Of a stretch of 64,000 nt of DNA, positions 1 to 9,180 are shown one piece after another. Position 1 is the stretch's first letter, and every line of letters begins with the position of its first letter. The stretch spans positions 372,001 to 436,000 of the forward strand of contig JAXLYO010000002.1 in the NCBI GenBank assembly GCA_046351415.1, given 5' to 3'. The translations under genes were made by a program, and so were the position numbers. Source of the stretch: JABFRG01 sp046351415. Lineage in GTDB: Bacteria > Myxococcota_A > Polyangia > Polyangiales > Polyangiaceae. The notes under the pieces are model-generated. The model had not been told where the DNA came from, searched no databases, and saw nothing but the letters and a program-made list of their open reading frames with translations.

Positions 1-1416
1 GAGGTCGGCCAGCACGGAACGCAAATGGGGCTCGCTGCAGGTCCGTCGGGCAACGACAAGCCTCCGGCCGATGCTGTCATCTGTGGCTTCGGCAAGGTAG
101 ATGGCCGCATGGTGTGCGCCGCCGCCTACGACTTCACGGTGAAGGGCGGCAGCATCGGGCAGACCGGCGAAGAGAAGGTCACGCGTCTCCGGCACATGGC
201 TCTCCAAGGCCGATGGCCGATGGTCTGGTTCATCGACTCGGGCGGGGCGCGTATCGACCCGGGCTCGAGCCACGCCGACATGATTTCTCTTTTCGCAGGC
301 TCGGGGCATTTGTTCCGCGAGCAGGTCGTCATGAGCGGCGTCGTTCCTCAAGTGGCTGCCATGGTCGGTCCTGGAGCCGCGGGCACCGCCTACATCCCTG
401 GCCTCGCAGACTTCGTTCCGATGGTGAAGAACGTAGGTAGCTTGGCCCTCGGAGGCCCCGCCCTCGTGAAGGCGGTCACAGGGCAAGACATCACGGAGCA
501 AGAGCTCGGCGGCTCGAAGATCCACTCGGAAGTGAGCGGCGTCGGCGACGGTGAATACGAGAGCGACGAAGCCTGCATCGACTCTGTCCGCAAGTACCTG
601 TCGTTCTTCCCTTCGAATTGCGACGAGGCGCCTCCCGCCAAGGAAGCGACCGACCCCATCGACCGGCGCGACGAAGCATTGCTCGACCTCCTGCCCGAAT
701 CGACGCGCAAGCCGTACGACATGTACAAGTTGATTCGCAGTCTGGTGGACGACGGCGACATCCTCGACATCAAGCCGAAGTTCGCACGCAGCGTCATCAC
801 GTGTCTTGCTCGCATCGGCGGACGCAGCGTCGGCATCGTCGCGAACCAACCCATGTACTTGGGAGGAATTCTGGACGTCGACTCGGCGGACAAGGCCGCT
901 CGCTTCGTTCAGATCTGCGACGCCTTCAATATCCCGCTCGTCTTTCTCCAAGACGTTCCGGGCTTCATGGTGGGCTCGAAGGTGGAGCACGCCGGCATCA
1001 TTCGCCACGGCGCGAAGCTCCTCCACGTCATGAGCGCTGCAACGGTGCCGAAGATCACCGTCGTCGTCCGCAAGGGCTACGGCGCGGGCTACTACGTCAT
1101 GTGCGGACGCGCCTACGAACCCGACCTCATCGTCGCTTGGCCCACCGCAGAGATTTCCGTCATGGGTGCCGAAGGCATGGTCGGCATCGCAGCGAAGAAA
1201 CTCTTCGGCGATCAGGTCCCCGACCCCGAGATGAAGAAGGGCATCGTCGACATGATTCAGAAGAACATCGACATCTACAAGGTGGCGGGCTGGGGACTCG
1301 TCGACGATGTCATCGACCCGAGAGATACGCGCAGAACGATCGCGTGGGGGCTCGAGCTCGCGCGTCACAAGCGCATCGAGCGCCCGGCTCGCAAGCGCGG
1401 CGTGATTCCGGTGTAG
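1..1416 (+). CDS. acyl-CoA carboxylase, carboxyltransferase (beta) subunit, 5'-truncated by window
   Basis: This is the biotin-dependent carboxyltransferase subunit of an acyl-CoA carboxylase (propionyl-, acetyl- or methylcrotonyl-CoA type), which moves a carboxyl group from carboxybiotin to acyl-CoA in the cytoplasm. The frame is open from base 1; the Met at 25 is internal because VGQHGTQMG before it belongs to the family. Both crotonase-like halves are visible. The N half has GGARIDPG and the oxyanion-type GPGAAGTAY; the C half has FLQDVPGFMVG and the GYGAGYYVM loop. About 471 residues are present, so perhaps 40-60 are missing upstream. No biotin carboxylase or biotin carrier gene follows. 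Substrate cannot be set from sequence alone. Confidence 0.9.
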   Translation, partial: EVGQHGTQMGLAAGPSGNDKPPADAVICGFGKVDGRMVCAAAYDFTVKGGSIGQTGEEKVTRLRHMALQGRWPMVWFIDSGGARIDPGSSHADMISLFAGSGHLFREQVVMSGVVPQVAAMVGPGAAGTAYIPGLADFVPMVKNVGSLALGGPALVKAVTGQDITEQELGGSKIHSEVSGVGDGEYESDEACIDSVRKYLSFFPSNCDEAPPAKEATDPIDRRDEALLDLLPESTRKPYDMYKLIRSLVDDGDILDIKPKFARSVITCLARIGGRSVGIVANQPMYLGGILDVDSADKAARFVQICDAFNIPLVFLQDVPGFMVGSKVEHAGIIRHGAKLLHVMSAATVPKITVVVRKGYGAGYYVMCGRAYEPDLIVAWPTAEISVMGAEGMVGIAAKKLFGDQVPDPEMKKGIVDMIQKNIDIYKVAGWGLVDDVIDPRDTRRTIAWGLELARHKRIERPARKRGVIPV

Positions 1417-1511
1417 TCAGACCCGGACCGTCCTTGGATGACGACGAGACGGCCAACAGCCTCGCGATGGCCGGGCTAGTAAGTCGACCTCATCAATTGT
1501 ATGTCGTTCTC

Positions 1512-2801
1512 ATGAAAACGTACGCGTTCTACGGGGCGGCATATCTGACGCTCGCAGGTTCGGGCTTGTACTCGACCGCTTGCAAGAGCAACGCACCCGC
1601 TCCGTCGCAGACGCTCACTACGGCGAGCACATCGACCCCCACGTCGACGCCGCAAGCCGAAGCCGGTATCACGCGTGACGCCTCCGCGCCCCGTAGTCCC
1701 GTTCCCGCACGTAGCGACGTGAAGCCGCCGACGCCGGAACAGAAGAGGCTTTTGCGGAGCGCGATCGCAGAGGGTCGTACACTCGGCAAAGCGGGCAAGT
1801 GGAACGAAGCCGTCGCGGCGTTCTCGAAGGTGCCCGAAGCGCAACGTGACGGCGTCCTTCTGAGCGAGCTTTGTTACGCGGCCTACAAAGACGGAACCTA
1901 TCACATCGCCGAGGCTGCTTGTTCCGACGCGCGCGGCCTCGTGCACGTTCCGCAGCTGCGCGCTCAGGTCCTGTTCAACAGTGGTCTCGTCGAAGAGACG
2001 AGCGGCGAGTGGGCCAAAGCCGCACGCTACTACGAGGAGTCGCTATCGCTTCGCTCGAACGCCACCGTGAAGAAACGGCTCGATGATGCGAAGAGCAAGA
2101 TGTCGTCGAAAGCGCCAAAGGAAGACTGCACGCGGGCGTTCGCGACACCCGACGAGGCGTGCGCGTGCCTCGTCCGCCGAAGGACCGACTACTTCTCTCC
2201 CCTCGCCTTGTCCGGCAATGCAAAGGGCCTCTGCGAAGTTTTGCCAAAGCCGACCGCGACAGGAGCGAAGACCCTTCGGCTTGCACCGGGCCCTGGTGAA
2301 GAAGGCAGCGACATGAAGTTCCTGTTCCTCGCGGAAGGAAGCTCGTGGAAGAAGATGCCCGTCGAGGTCGGAAACTACGAGCCTGGCGCCTTCGGTGTGC
2401 ACAATCAAGGCAACATCGACCACTTCGAAGAGAAGACCGTGGGCGGTCACGCGTGGCTTCTCGTCCACACGACCGTCGACAACGCGGACTACAACATGGG
2501 AGGTCTCGAACTCTACGCGTCGAGCACTGCGCTCGTGACGCCGTGCAGGCTCGCGCCCAAGCCGCGCTGCGGGACGTCCATTCCGCTGAAGAACGAAGAC
2601 TCACTCTCTTACGAAGACCGCGGGGACGACATGTCACCCGAGGAGCGGAAGGAGCTAGAGGGGCTCCAAAAGAACGCTTACAAGTACACCTACGAGACCG
2701 AGCTCGTCCTCGGTGATGACGGGGAATCGTATACGGTGACGCTCAAGACCGGGGACAAGACCAAGCTTCCGCAAGGCCTTCTCGGGAAGCACGCGCTTTG
2801 A
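1512..2801 (+). CDS. TPR-like predicted lipoprotein
   Basis: The start chosen is the ATG at 1512 (MKTYAFYGAAYL), because it opens a signal peptide ending in a lipobox-like STAC with Cys near residue 24. A Ser/Thr/Pro/Ala-rich linker follows to about residue 75, then two or three TPR-like helical repeats (KWNEAVAAFSKVP, GEWAKAARYYEESL) to about residue 195. The C-terminal part has no recognised domain. It has regular Cys and Gly-rich beta-type sequence and ends with a cytosol-unlike acidic stretch. The protein is probably periplasmic or anchored in the outer membrane. It sits 95 bp after the carboxylase gene. Its function is unknown; TPR suggests protein binding. Confidence 0.75.
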   Translation: MKTYAFYGAAYLTLAGSGLYSTACKSNAPAPSQTLTTASTSTPTSTPQAEAGITRDASAPRSPVPARSDVKPPTPEQKRLLRSAIAEGRTLGKAGKWNEAVAAFSKVPEAQRDGVLLSELCYAAYKDGTYHIAEAACSDARGLVHVPQLRAQVLFNSGLVEETSGEWAKAARYYEESLSLRSNATVKKRLDDAKSKMSSKAPKEDCTRAFATPDEACACLVRRRTDYFSPLALSGNAKGLCEVLPKPTATGAKTLRLAPGPGEEGSDMKFLFLAEGSSWKKMPVEVGNYEPGAFGVHNQGNIDHFEEKTVGGHAWLLVHTTVDNADYNMGGLELYASSTALVTPCRLAPKPRCGTSIPLKNEDSLSYEDRGDDMSPEERKELEGLQKNAYKYTYETELVLGDDGESYTVTLKTGDKTKLPQGLLGKHAL

Positions 2802-2937
2802 GTCACGCGTCGCTGGCACGCACCCATTACCTCATTACATTCGAACACTTACCCCCTCGGGCGGTGCGAACTCGGATGTGGACTTCGTGTACGGCAAAAA
2901 CGTGTTCAGTCCGGCCCACCTTCGGTACTCTTTTCCC

Positions 2938-3597
2938 ATGAGGGAATCGAAAGCCGAGGGTGGCGCGGCCGCGAGCAGGCGATACGTCATCGAAGGAGCG
3001 GTCCGCACCGCGTACTTGGCGTTGCGCGCCGCTCAAACAGGGCGCCCCCAACGCGCTACGGTTCTCACCTTCGATGCCGATCGCGTCGCAGACGTAGAGG
3101 AAGCGCTGGGTCGCACGTTCGACGGCCCGGCACTACTGCTGTTCGGTGAGGGCGGCTTCTCTTTCACCGAGCTCGTTCGTTTCCAGGCGAGCGGACGCAC
3201 GGCAAAGGTTCCCCACGATCTGGTCGCGCTCGCGTGCGAAGATCACACCTGGACCTGTTTGCGTCTCGGGTCGGGCGAGCCCGCCATCGTCCTCTATCTC
3301 GACGAAGATCAGTCGACGACAGTGATGACGCTGGCGCAGTGGTTCGATCGCCAACGCGAAGAAGTAACGGAGGGCGTGCTCAAGCCCGCGACCCAGCTCG
3401 AAGATGCGACGCTCGAAATCGTCGTGTCGCGCGCGTCGGCCGCCCGGGCGACTTCCTACCGCGTGCGCCACCCCAAGTTCGGTGAAGGCGTCGTTCTCAG
3501 CGAAGAGGGAACCGGCGACGCCTTGAAGCTCGAAGTCGACTTCGCCGACGGCGGAAAGAAGAAGCTGCTCGGTCGCTTCGTCACGCGCATTGATTGA
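2938..3597 (+). CDS. hypothetical protein with UvrD/PcrA-type C-terminal tail domain
   Basis: This 219-residue protein is not recognised as a whole. The ATG at 2938 (MRESKAEGG) is preferred to an in-frame ATG at 2878, because the extra 20 residues look non-coding. The last 45 residues (HPKFGEGVVL, then LEVDFADGGKKKLLG) match the small beta-barrel at the C-terminus of PcrA/UvrD helicases, which also occurs alone in hypothetical proteins and is thought to contact RNA polymerase or nucleic acid. The N-terminal 150 residues are soluble with no signal peptide. It converges with the HARE-HTH gene across a hairpin at 3609-3632. Confidence 0.65.
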   Translation: MRESKAEGGAAASRRYVIEGAVRTAYLALRAAQTGRPQRATVLTFDADRVADVEEALGRTFDGPALLLFGEGGFSFTELVRFQASGRTAKVPHDLVALACEDHTWTCLRLGSGEPAIVLYLDEDQSTTVMTLAQWFDRQREEVTEGVLKPATQLEDATLEIVVSRASAARATSYRVRHPKFGEGVVLSEEGTGDALKLEVDFADGGKKKLLGRFVTRID

Positions 3598-3608
3598 CGA
3601 CAACTAAA

Positions 3609-3632
3609 GGGCGCGACCTTTCGATCGCGCCC
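3609..3632. terminator. bidirectional hairpin terminator between convergent genes
   Basis: An 8-bp perfect stem (GGGCGCGA with TCGCGCCC) encloses an 8-base loop, 11 bases after one stop codon and 21 before the other. Read on the reverse strand it is followed by TTTAGTTGT, so it fits better as the end of the reverse-strand HARE-HTH gene. It may serve both. Confidence 0.6.
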
Positions 3633-3653
3633 CGTCGCTTTCGCTTGCTCGAC

Positions 3654-5222
3654 TCAGATGCCGCGGAGCGTCTCGAGGAGTTCGAGGTCCGGAATGCCGA
3701 TCGAGACCTGGGTCTTCGTCACGCCGACGCCCGCTTCGTCGAGCAAACGACAGAACGAGAGCCCGTCGTAGAGCGCGATGGGGGGTGCCGAAGGGGCCGC
3801 GGACTCTTCGCGAGCGCCGGAGAGAACCTGGCCCGTCGTGATGAGCCAACCGCAAGCGGCCGGGCCATAGTGGTGGAGCGCACCGCGGAGATCGCTGACG
3901 CGCTCACGGCCGATTTCGCGACCGTCTTTGCGAATGACGACCGCCGTACGAATCTCGTCGGCGCCCGTGCGGTGGATGCCGGCGAAGTGCGCTTCGCCGC
4001 CACCAGATCCTGCGCGTCGAATGGCGCGGACACTGCCGAGGCCCATGCGCTCGAGCGCGACCAAGCACAGTTCGACGAACGCATGACCCGGAAGGTCTTG
4101 CACCTTGCGAAGGAACGCTTTGCGGGCGGCCTCCTTGTAGCGCTCGACCGCCAGAAGCGCTTCTTGCTCCATGCGGACGAGGTCGGTGCCGAGCGACCAG
4201 TCGGTAATCGCAACGCGTCCGCCCGAAGCAAAGCGGAACCGAGGCCGCACCCCCTGCCCTGCGCGACGAAGATTGTCGGCACGCATCGAAGCAGAGAGTT
4301 GCGTCGCGGCCTGCGCCTGGTCGCCGACCAAACGTCCGCGGCGCATCAGGCTGTCGGTCAGGTTGCGCAGCCCCACGGGGCCCTGCGTGCGGTCACACGC
4401 CGAGAGCGCGAGGAATGCCGCGTCGGAGAGCTCACGGCCCGAGAGCTCGTCACCTTCGGTGACGGGAATCTCGTTGGGAACGGAAGCACCCATTTGCGGG
4501 CGTTCACGCACGATGGGCCTCGAGCCGGCACCGTCGTGACGTCCAGATTCGACATCGCCTTCCATCGCGCCACCGTTGCCGGCGCTGACCGCAGTGTTGT
4601 TGTTGCCACCGCCTTGGAACTCTTGACCCTCGCCGCCTTCGCGACCACGACCGCGACCACGACGACGGCGACGACGGCGACGACCGCCCTCGCCTCCTTC
4701 TTCCGCGCTACCGCCCATGGCTCCGGCCACGTTTGCCGTGGACGGCGGTGCCATGATGGGCTTGTCGTCGTCGTCTTCGTCGTCGAAGAGGTCTGCGCCG
4801 CTTGCCGCGAGATCAGCGCGGAAAGCGTCTTGGCCGGAGTGCTCACCCGGTGCGCGTTCACTGTCGTCGTCATCGTCATCGAAGATGACCTGTGCAGACG
4901 AGGGGGGGGCAACCTTGGCGGCGGCGGCTTCGACTTCGAGTGCGTTCACTTCGTTGTCGCCCTCGGGTGCATTCGAGGAATTCCCCTTCTTCTTGTTCTT
5001 CCATTCGCGGAGCGCAAAGACGCCCGGCTTCACACGAACGATCGGGTTGTCGTCGTCCTCTTTCTTCATGAGCGCCGCGAGTCGGGCTCCCATGGTCACC
5101 TCGGGGCTCTTGCCCACGTGCGAGAGCAAGTTGCTCTCGATCGCAAGTTCGGTGATTTCCTTGTAGTGGAGCGGCTTGCCGGCGGTTCGCAGCACTTGGG
5201 CTGCAGCTTCTGTAAACGTCAT
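3654..5222 (-). CDS. HARE-HTH protein with acidic/Arg-rich linker and degenerate Mrr-like nuclease domain
   Basis: This 522-residue cytoplasmic protein starts with a HARE-HTH winged helix (residues 1-72; KPLHYKEITELA, VRVKPGVFAL), a fold known from RpoE delta, ASXL proteins and Mrr-type nucleases. A long linker follows, with acidic runs at 114-120 and 146-153, eight Arg at 181-188, then Gly/Asn-rich sequence. Residues 285-345 resemble a second winged helix (FRFASGGRVAITDW). Residues 370-490 resemble Mrr_cat (PGHAFVELCLVALERMG; GWLITTG). The usual catalytic Asp and (E/Q)xK are not seen where expected; VIRK at 429-432 stands instead. There is no methylase or specificity gene beside it. DNA binding is inferred; nuclease activity is doubtful. 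Confidence 0.75.
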   Translation of the reverse strand: MTFTEAAAQVLRTAGKPLHYKEITELAIESNLLSHVGKSPEVTMGARLAALMKKEDDDNPIVRVKPGVFALREWKNKKKGNSSNAPEGDNEVNALEVEAAAAKVAPPSSAQVIFDDDDDDSERAPGEHSGQDAFRADLAASGADLFDDEDDDDKPIMAPPSTANVAGAMGGSAEEGGEGGRRRRRRRRGRGRGREGGEGQEFQGGGNNNTAVSAGNGGAMEGDVESGRHDGAGSRPIVRERPQMGASVPNEIPVTEGDELSGRELSDAAFLALSACDRTQGPVGLRNLTDSLMRRGRLVGDQAQAATQLSASMRADNLRRAGQGVRPRFRFASGGRVAITDWSLGTDLVRMEQEALLAVERYKEAARKAFLRKVQDLPGHAFVELCLVALERMGLGSVRAIRRAGSGGGEAHFAGIHRTGADEIRTAVVIRKDGREIGRERVSDLRGALHHYGPAACGWLITTGQVLSGAREESAAPSAPPIALYDGLSFCRLLDEAGVGVTKTQVSIGIPDLELLETLRGI

Positions 5223-5681
5223 GTGTTTCGCCTTCGCGTTTCGGACTTCGTTGTGACCGCTGCTTTGGCTCCGCGACCTTCGTTCGCTGGGAGTCGCCTA
5301 CAGTCGGTGAGACGTGTGCGGAGTGGGATGAGGTTGGGCGGGTGCGCCGTCGATTTACGGCGATTCCGCGGTCTTGGTGTTCAGGGCGACAAGTGGTCCG
5401 CTGCGAGGGGTCCGCCGAGCCTGAAAAGGTGCCCTGGCCGACCACACGAAGCGCCCCCACCTGGGGCCAACGTTCGAACGAGCGTAGTCCGCTTCGTAGG
5501 GGCCGTCAAACGCCGAAGTGAATCGCGCACGAATGGGCGGAGAAATGGCCTACCCCCACCCTCCGTTCTAGGACTATCCCGGGGGTGTCCCGGGTCCGCG
5601 GCCTTCCCGGCCAGCGTCCCGTTTTTTGGTGTTTTCGCTGTCCTTTCATGGTTTGAGCCAATGTCGCCGGCGGGGCCCTCG
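5223..5681. other. 459-bp divergent intergenic region, no gene seen
   Basis: This gap separates the HARE-HTH gene (reverse) from the CPBP protease gene (forward) and must hold both promoters. No frame has coding character and I see no tRNA. A short GC-rich inverted repeat (CCCGGG around GGTGT) lies near 5577-5594. No convincing -35/-10 pair was found. Confidence 0.5.
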
Positions 5682-6368
5682 ATGAAACGACTCCTTCTCC
5701 CGATCTTGATCACCCTGGTCGTCGCAGCCGCGAACCACTGGGCGTTTCGGCTCGAATACCTGGGCTCGGCGACCTTCGCGCTCACCCTGCTCGTGCCGTA
5801 CGTGCTTCTCGCCGTGGCGGCGGTCGTCTACGCGAAGCGCGAGGGAGTCCTCTCGTCCTGGATTTCACCGAAGTGGGGAGACTTCTCGCTCGGATTCGCC
5901 ATCGCACTCGTGACCATCGGGGCGGCGTGGGGCTTCACACGCGTGGTTTGCCCGCAAGGCACGCCGCGGGAGAGCTGGATTGCTCGCCTCTATCTTCAAT
6001 TCGGAAGCCCCGGCGACCTGAAAGCGCACATGAGCGCGGTCGCACTCATCGTCATCACGATGGCGATCGCCGAAGAACTCGTATGGCGCGGCCTCGTGCC
6101 GCTCCTCCTCGAACCGCTCACCGGCTCACGCCGCGCGTGGATGTATTCTGCAGTGCTCTACGCGCTCGCGCACCTGCCGACCGCTTGGAACCTCAAAGAC
6201 CCCGTCGCCGGCCTGAACCCCATCTTGCCGCTCGGCACGCTGGGCGCCGGCATTCTCTGGGGCATGGCATCACGTTACTTCGGTCGCATCACCCCGAACA
6301 TCGTTGGCCATGCGTTCTTCGGCTGGGCGTTCGTGATGATGTTCCGACTCTGGGGTCCGGGAATCTAA
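5682..6368 (+). CDS. CPBP family intramembrane metalloprotease
   Basis: This multi-pass membrane protein of about 228 residues belongs to the CPBP/Abi (CAAX-like) glutamic protease family. It carries the motif set EELVWRG (EExxxR), then ALAHLPTAW, then GHAFFGWAF, which supply the catalytic Glu and His in the membrane. Start: ATG at 5682 (MKRLLLPILITLV) puts a hydrophobic segment at the N-terminus; an in-frame ATG at 5661 is also possible. The gene ends 7 bases before the glnE start, so the two may be co-transcribed. The natural substrate is unknown for almost all bacterial members. Confidence 0.85.
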   Translation: MKRLLLPILITLVVAAANHWAFRLEYLGSATFALTLLVPYVLLAVAAVVYAKREGVLSSWISPKWGDFSLGFAIALVTIGAAWGFTRVVCPQGTPRESWIARLYLQFGSPGDLKAHMSAVALIVITMAIAEELVWRGLVPLLLEPLTGSRRAWMYSAVLYALAHLPTAWNLKDPVAGLNPILPLGTLGAGILWGMASRYFGRITPNIVGHAFFGWAFVMMFRLWGPGI

Positions 6369-6375
6369 GGAAACC

Positions 6376-9180
6376 GTGAGTCCCACTCGCTTCGGCTCCG
6401 GTGCGGGTAGTGCCTACGCGAGCATCCGCGACTGGGCCATGGGTCGTTTCGGCGACACCATCTACCGCGGGATCCGGCGCCGAGCGACCGCACTCCAAAA
6501 CGACTATGGTACATCGACCGAGGACACGGTCCTTGCGCTCAGCGTGACCCTCGAGTGCTTCCCGGCGCTCGCGCGTACGATGACGGCAGCGGCCGCACGC
6601 GTGCTGCTCCAAGAAGCCGACTTCTTCTCCAAGCGGACCCATGAAACTTTTCGCGAGCGCTTGCGGGCCGACGTCGCGTCTGCGAAGTCCTTCGAGAGCG
6701 CGCTCCGGATGTTTGCTCAGCGCGAAAGGCTTCGCATTGCCGTTCGCGAGTGCGCCACGCGAGCTCTCTTCACCGAAACGGCCCGCGAGATTTCGGACCT
6801 CGCGGACGTATGCATCGAAGCAGCTTATACGCACGCGGTAAGCGAGCTCTCCGCTAGGCACGGGACCCCGCGCGACGAGGACGGCAAAGAAATCTCCCTT
6901 GCGATTCTCGGGATGGGGAAACTCGGCGGCAGCGAGCTCAACCCCGGTAGCGACGTCGACCTCGTTCTCTTCTACGAGACGGACGGGGGCGCTTGCGACA
7001 AGAGCGGCGCTGCTCCCGGAGAATACTTCGCCCGCGCGTGTCAGCGCCTCTGCACGCTCCTCGAATCTCCCACGGAGGACGGCATCGTCTGGCCAGTCGA
7101 CCTCAGGCTTCGCCCCGAGGGCAAACGTGGACCGCTCGCCGTCTCGGCAGCACGCGCAGAGCAGTACTACGAGGCTTGGGGGCGAACGTGGGAACGCGCC
7201 GCGCTTCTCCGGGCGAGACCGGTCGCCGGCGACCTCGAACTCGGCGCGCGCATTCTGGGGGCTTTGTCTCCGTTCGTGTGGCGAAGGACCGTCGCGCCAT
7301 CCCTCGCAGACGAACTTCGCGCGCTCGTCGAACGCGGCCGCGCCGAGCTCTCCGAGGACCCCGCGCGAGACGTGAAACACGGTCCGGGTGGCATTCGCGA
7401 GGCAGAGTTCTTCGTACAGTCGCTCCAGCTCATCTGGGGTGGTCTCCACAAAGACCTCCGGGAGGTCCCGACGCTCGCTGCGCTCGACGCACTCTTGAAA
7501 AAGGACCTCGTCAGCACCGAAGAGTTCGACACCATTCGGCAGGGCTATTTGCTTCAGCGACGCGCGGAGCACTTCGTGCAGTATGCAGCGGGTATCCCGA
7601 CGCACGTCCTTCCGAAGGAACTCGGCCTTCTGAGTCGCGCCCTCGGCTTTCGCGGCTCGAGAGACTTTCTCGCGACGCTGAAGAGCCGACGCGCGCGCGT
7701 ACACGCGGCCTTCCGAAGCCTGGGAACACAAGAACCGGAGCGCTCGAAGACGGCCGTTTCGAGCGAGGCACGCATCGCCTATGCCGTGAGCTCGGGGTCG
7801 GAAAGCCTGGTCGAGCACGAGCTCCGGGCAACCGGGGTCGGAACGGCCGACTTGGGTCAACACCTGTTATCGCTCGCTCGCCGACCCGATTGGCCTCTCG
7901 GATCCGACCGCAGTGCGGCGCAGCGCGAAAGCTTGGTACGGAAGATCTTTCGATTGCCCGAACCCGCGAACGTCGCACGCCTCCTCGAACAATTCAGCGC
8001 ACGACTCGTCTCCCCGGCGCCCTACCTGCGGGCCTTCGATCAGAACGGGGACATCGAGGACCGATTCCTTTCTCTTTGCGGCTATGCCCCATCACTTGCC
8101 GCCCGCCTCGTCGGACACCCGGAGCTGGTCGATCGCGTTCTGTTCTCCCCGGAGGTTCCGGCGCCGAAGGACGTCGTCGACGAAGAGCTTGCGCGAAACG
8201 CGAAGGACGAGACCGATGACGAGCTCTTCGTGGCTGCGTGTCGGGTTGCCCGGGGTGTCGTGATGATCGCGACGGGGCTTGCGGACGTTTCTCGCGTGCT
8301 CTCGGACGAACAGGTCTATGCCCAGCTCGGCAATCTCGCCGAGCAAATCGTCCTTCGCACGTTCGAGCGCATCTGGCCTCGCGGCGAAGGCCTCGCCGTC
8401 ATCGCCATGGGCAAGCTGGGAGACGGCGAGCTCGGCTATGGGTCGGACCTCGACCTTTTCTTCGTGTGCGAAGACGATGATGTGCTCGAGCGAGCGGCAC
8501 GGGCCGTACAGAAGCTCCTCCGGCTTCTCTCCATCCCCCACGGAGAGGGTCCTGGCTACGATCTCGATACGCGCCTCCGGCCCTCGGGCAACCAGGGACT
8601 CCTCGTCGTCACGCGCGAGGCCTTCGAGCGGTACCACGGCGTGAACGGGCCCCCGCTCGCCGCCGATTGGGAACGCATGGCCATGCTGCGCGCGCGCGTC
8701 CTTGCCGGCGACGCTCGCATGAAAGAGCACGTCGAACGCGTGCTCACTCATGCGCGCACGTTCACGGCCCCAACGGCCCAATACGTCTACGACCTACGGA
8801 TGCGCATGGAAAGGGAGCGCAGCACCGAAGATCGCAAACGCGAGCTGTTCGATCCGAAGCTCGGCTACGGCGGCTACGTCGACCTCGAGTTCATGGCGCA
8901 GTGGCGCGTCCTGCGGGGGGAAGCACCTTCCGCGGGCGGTACCCCCGGGGGGCTTCGTGGCCTGCCAAACGACTCCGTGCTCGAGGAAGACTATCGCTTC
9001 TTGCGAATGCTCGAGCGACGCCTCCACCTGCTCGATCGCAAGCTCTACTCGGTGCACGATCCGCGGTCTGCTCACCTCGCCCTCGGCTATCCATCTGCGG
9101 CGGAGCTTCAAGAAGTCTACGAAGGGCGAACGAATCGTGTTCGCGCTGCGTTCGAAGCATTGTTAGGCTGCGAGGCATGA
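6376..9180 (+). CDS. glnE: bifunctional glutamine synthetase adenylyltransferase/deadenylase
   Basis: GlnE adds and removes AMP on glutamine synthetase according to nitrogen status. The protein is 934 residues, the usual length. It has two nucleotidyltransferase halves, each with its GxG...SDxD signature: GMGKLGGSELNPGSDVDL in the N half (deadenylylase) and MGKLGDGELGYGSDLDLFF in the C half (adenylyltransferase). Both acidic pairs are intact, so both activities are expected. The start is GTG at 6376, preceded by AAGGA at 6368-6372. Its stop overlaps the frmA start in ATGA, so translation of the two is coupled. No glnA or glnB is in the window. Confidence 0.95.
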   Translation: MSPTRFGSGAGSAYASIRDWAMGRFGDTIYRGIRRRATALQNDYGTSTEDTVLALSVTLECFPALARTMTAAAARVLLQEADFFSKRTHETFRERLRADVASAKSFESALRMFAQRERLRIAVRECATRALFTETAREISDLADVCIEAAYTHAVSELSARHGTPRDEDGKEISLAILGMGKLGGSELNPGSDVDLVLFYETDGGACDKSGAAPGEYFARACQRLCTLLESPTEDGIVWPVDLRLRPEGKRGPLAVSAARAEQYYEAWGRTWERAALLRARPVAGDLELGARILGALSPFVWRRTVAPSLADELRALVERGRAELSEDPARDVKHGPGGIREAEFFVQSLQLIWGGLHKDLREVPTLAALDALLKKDLVSTEEFDTIRQGYLLQRRAEHFVQYAAGIPTHVLPKELGLLSRALGFRGSRDFLATLKSRRARVHAAFRSLGTQEPERSKTAVSSEARIAYAVSSGSESLVEHELRATGVGTADLGQHLLSLARRPDWPLGSDRSAAQRESLVRKIFRLPEPANVARLLEQFSARLVSPAPYLRAFDQNGDIEDRFLSLCGYAPSLAARLVGHPELVDRVLFSPEVPAPKDVVDEELARNAKDETDDELFVAACRVARGVVMIATGLADVSRVLSDEQVYAQLGNLAEQIVLRTFERIWPRGEGLAVIAMGKLGDGELGYGSDLDLFFVCEDDDVLERAARAVQKLLRLLSIPHGEGPGYDLDTRLRPSGNQGLLVVTREAFERYHGVNGPPLAADWERMAMLRARVLAGDARMKEHVERVLTHARTFTAPTAQYVYDLRMRMERERSTEDRKRELFDPKLGYGGYVDLEFMAQWRVLRGEAPSAGGTPGGLRGLPNDSVLEEDYRFLRMLERRLHLLDRKLYSVHDPRSAHLALGYPSAAELQEVYEGRTNRVRAAFEALLGCEA

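Noticed and set aside
618..1511. Forward open frame of Arg/His-rich sequence leading into the lipoprotein gene
   Set aside because: It overlaps the carboxylase gene in another frame and reads as a high-GC shadow; the signal peptide starts only at 1512.
3654..5222. Restriction-modification system
   Set aside because: No methyltransferase or specificity gene adjoins it, and the nuclease motifs are degenerate.
3594..5660. Long forward frame antisense to the HARE-HTH gene
   Set aside because: It is the mirror of a real reverse-strand gene; only its last part (from 5682) is coding.
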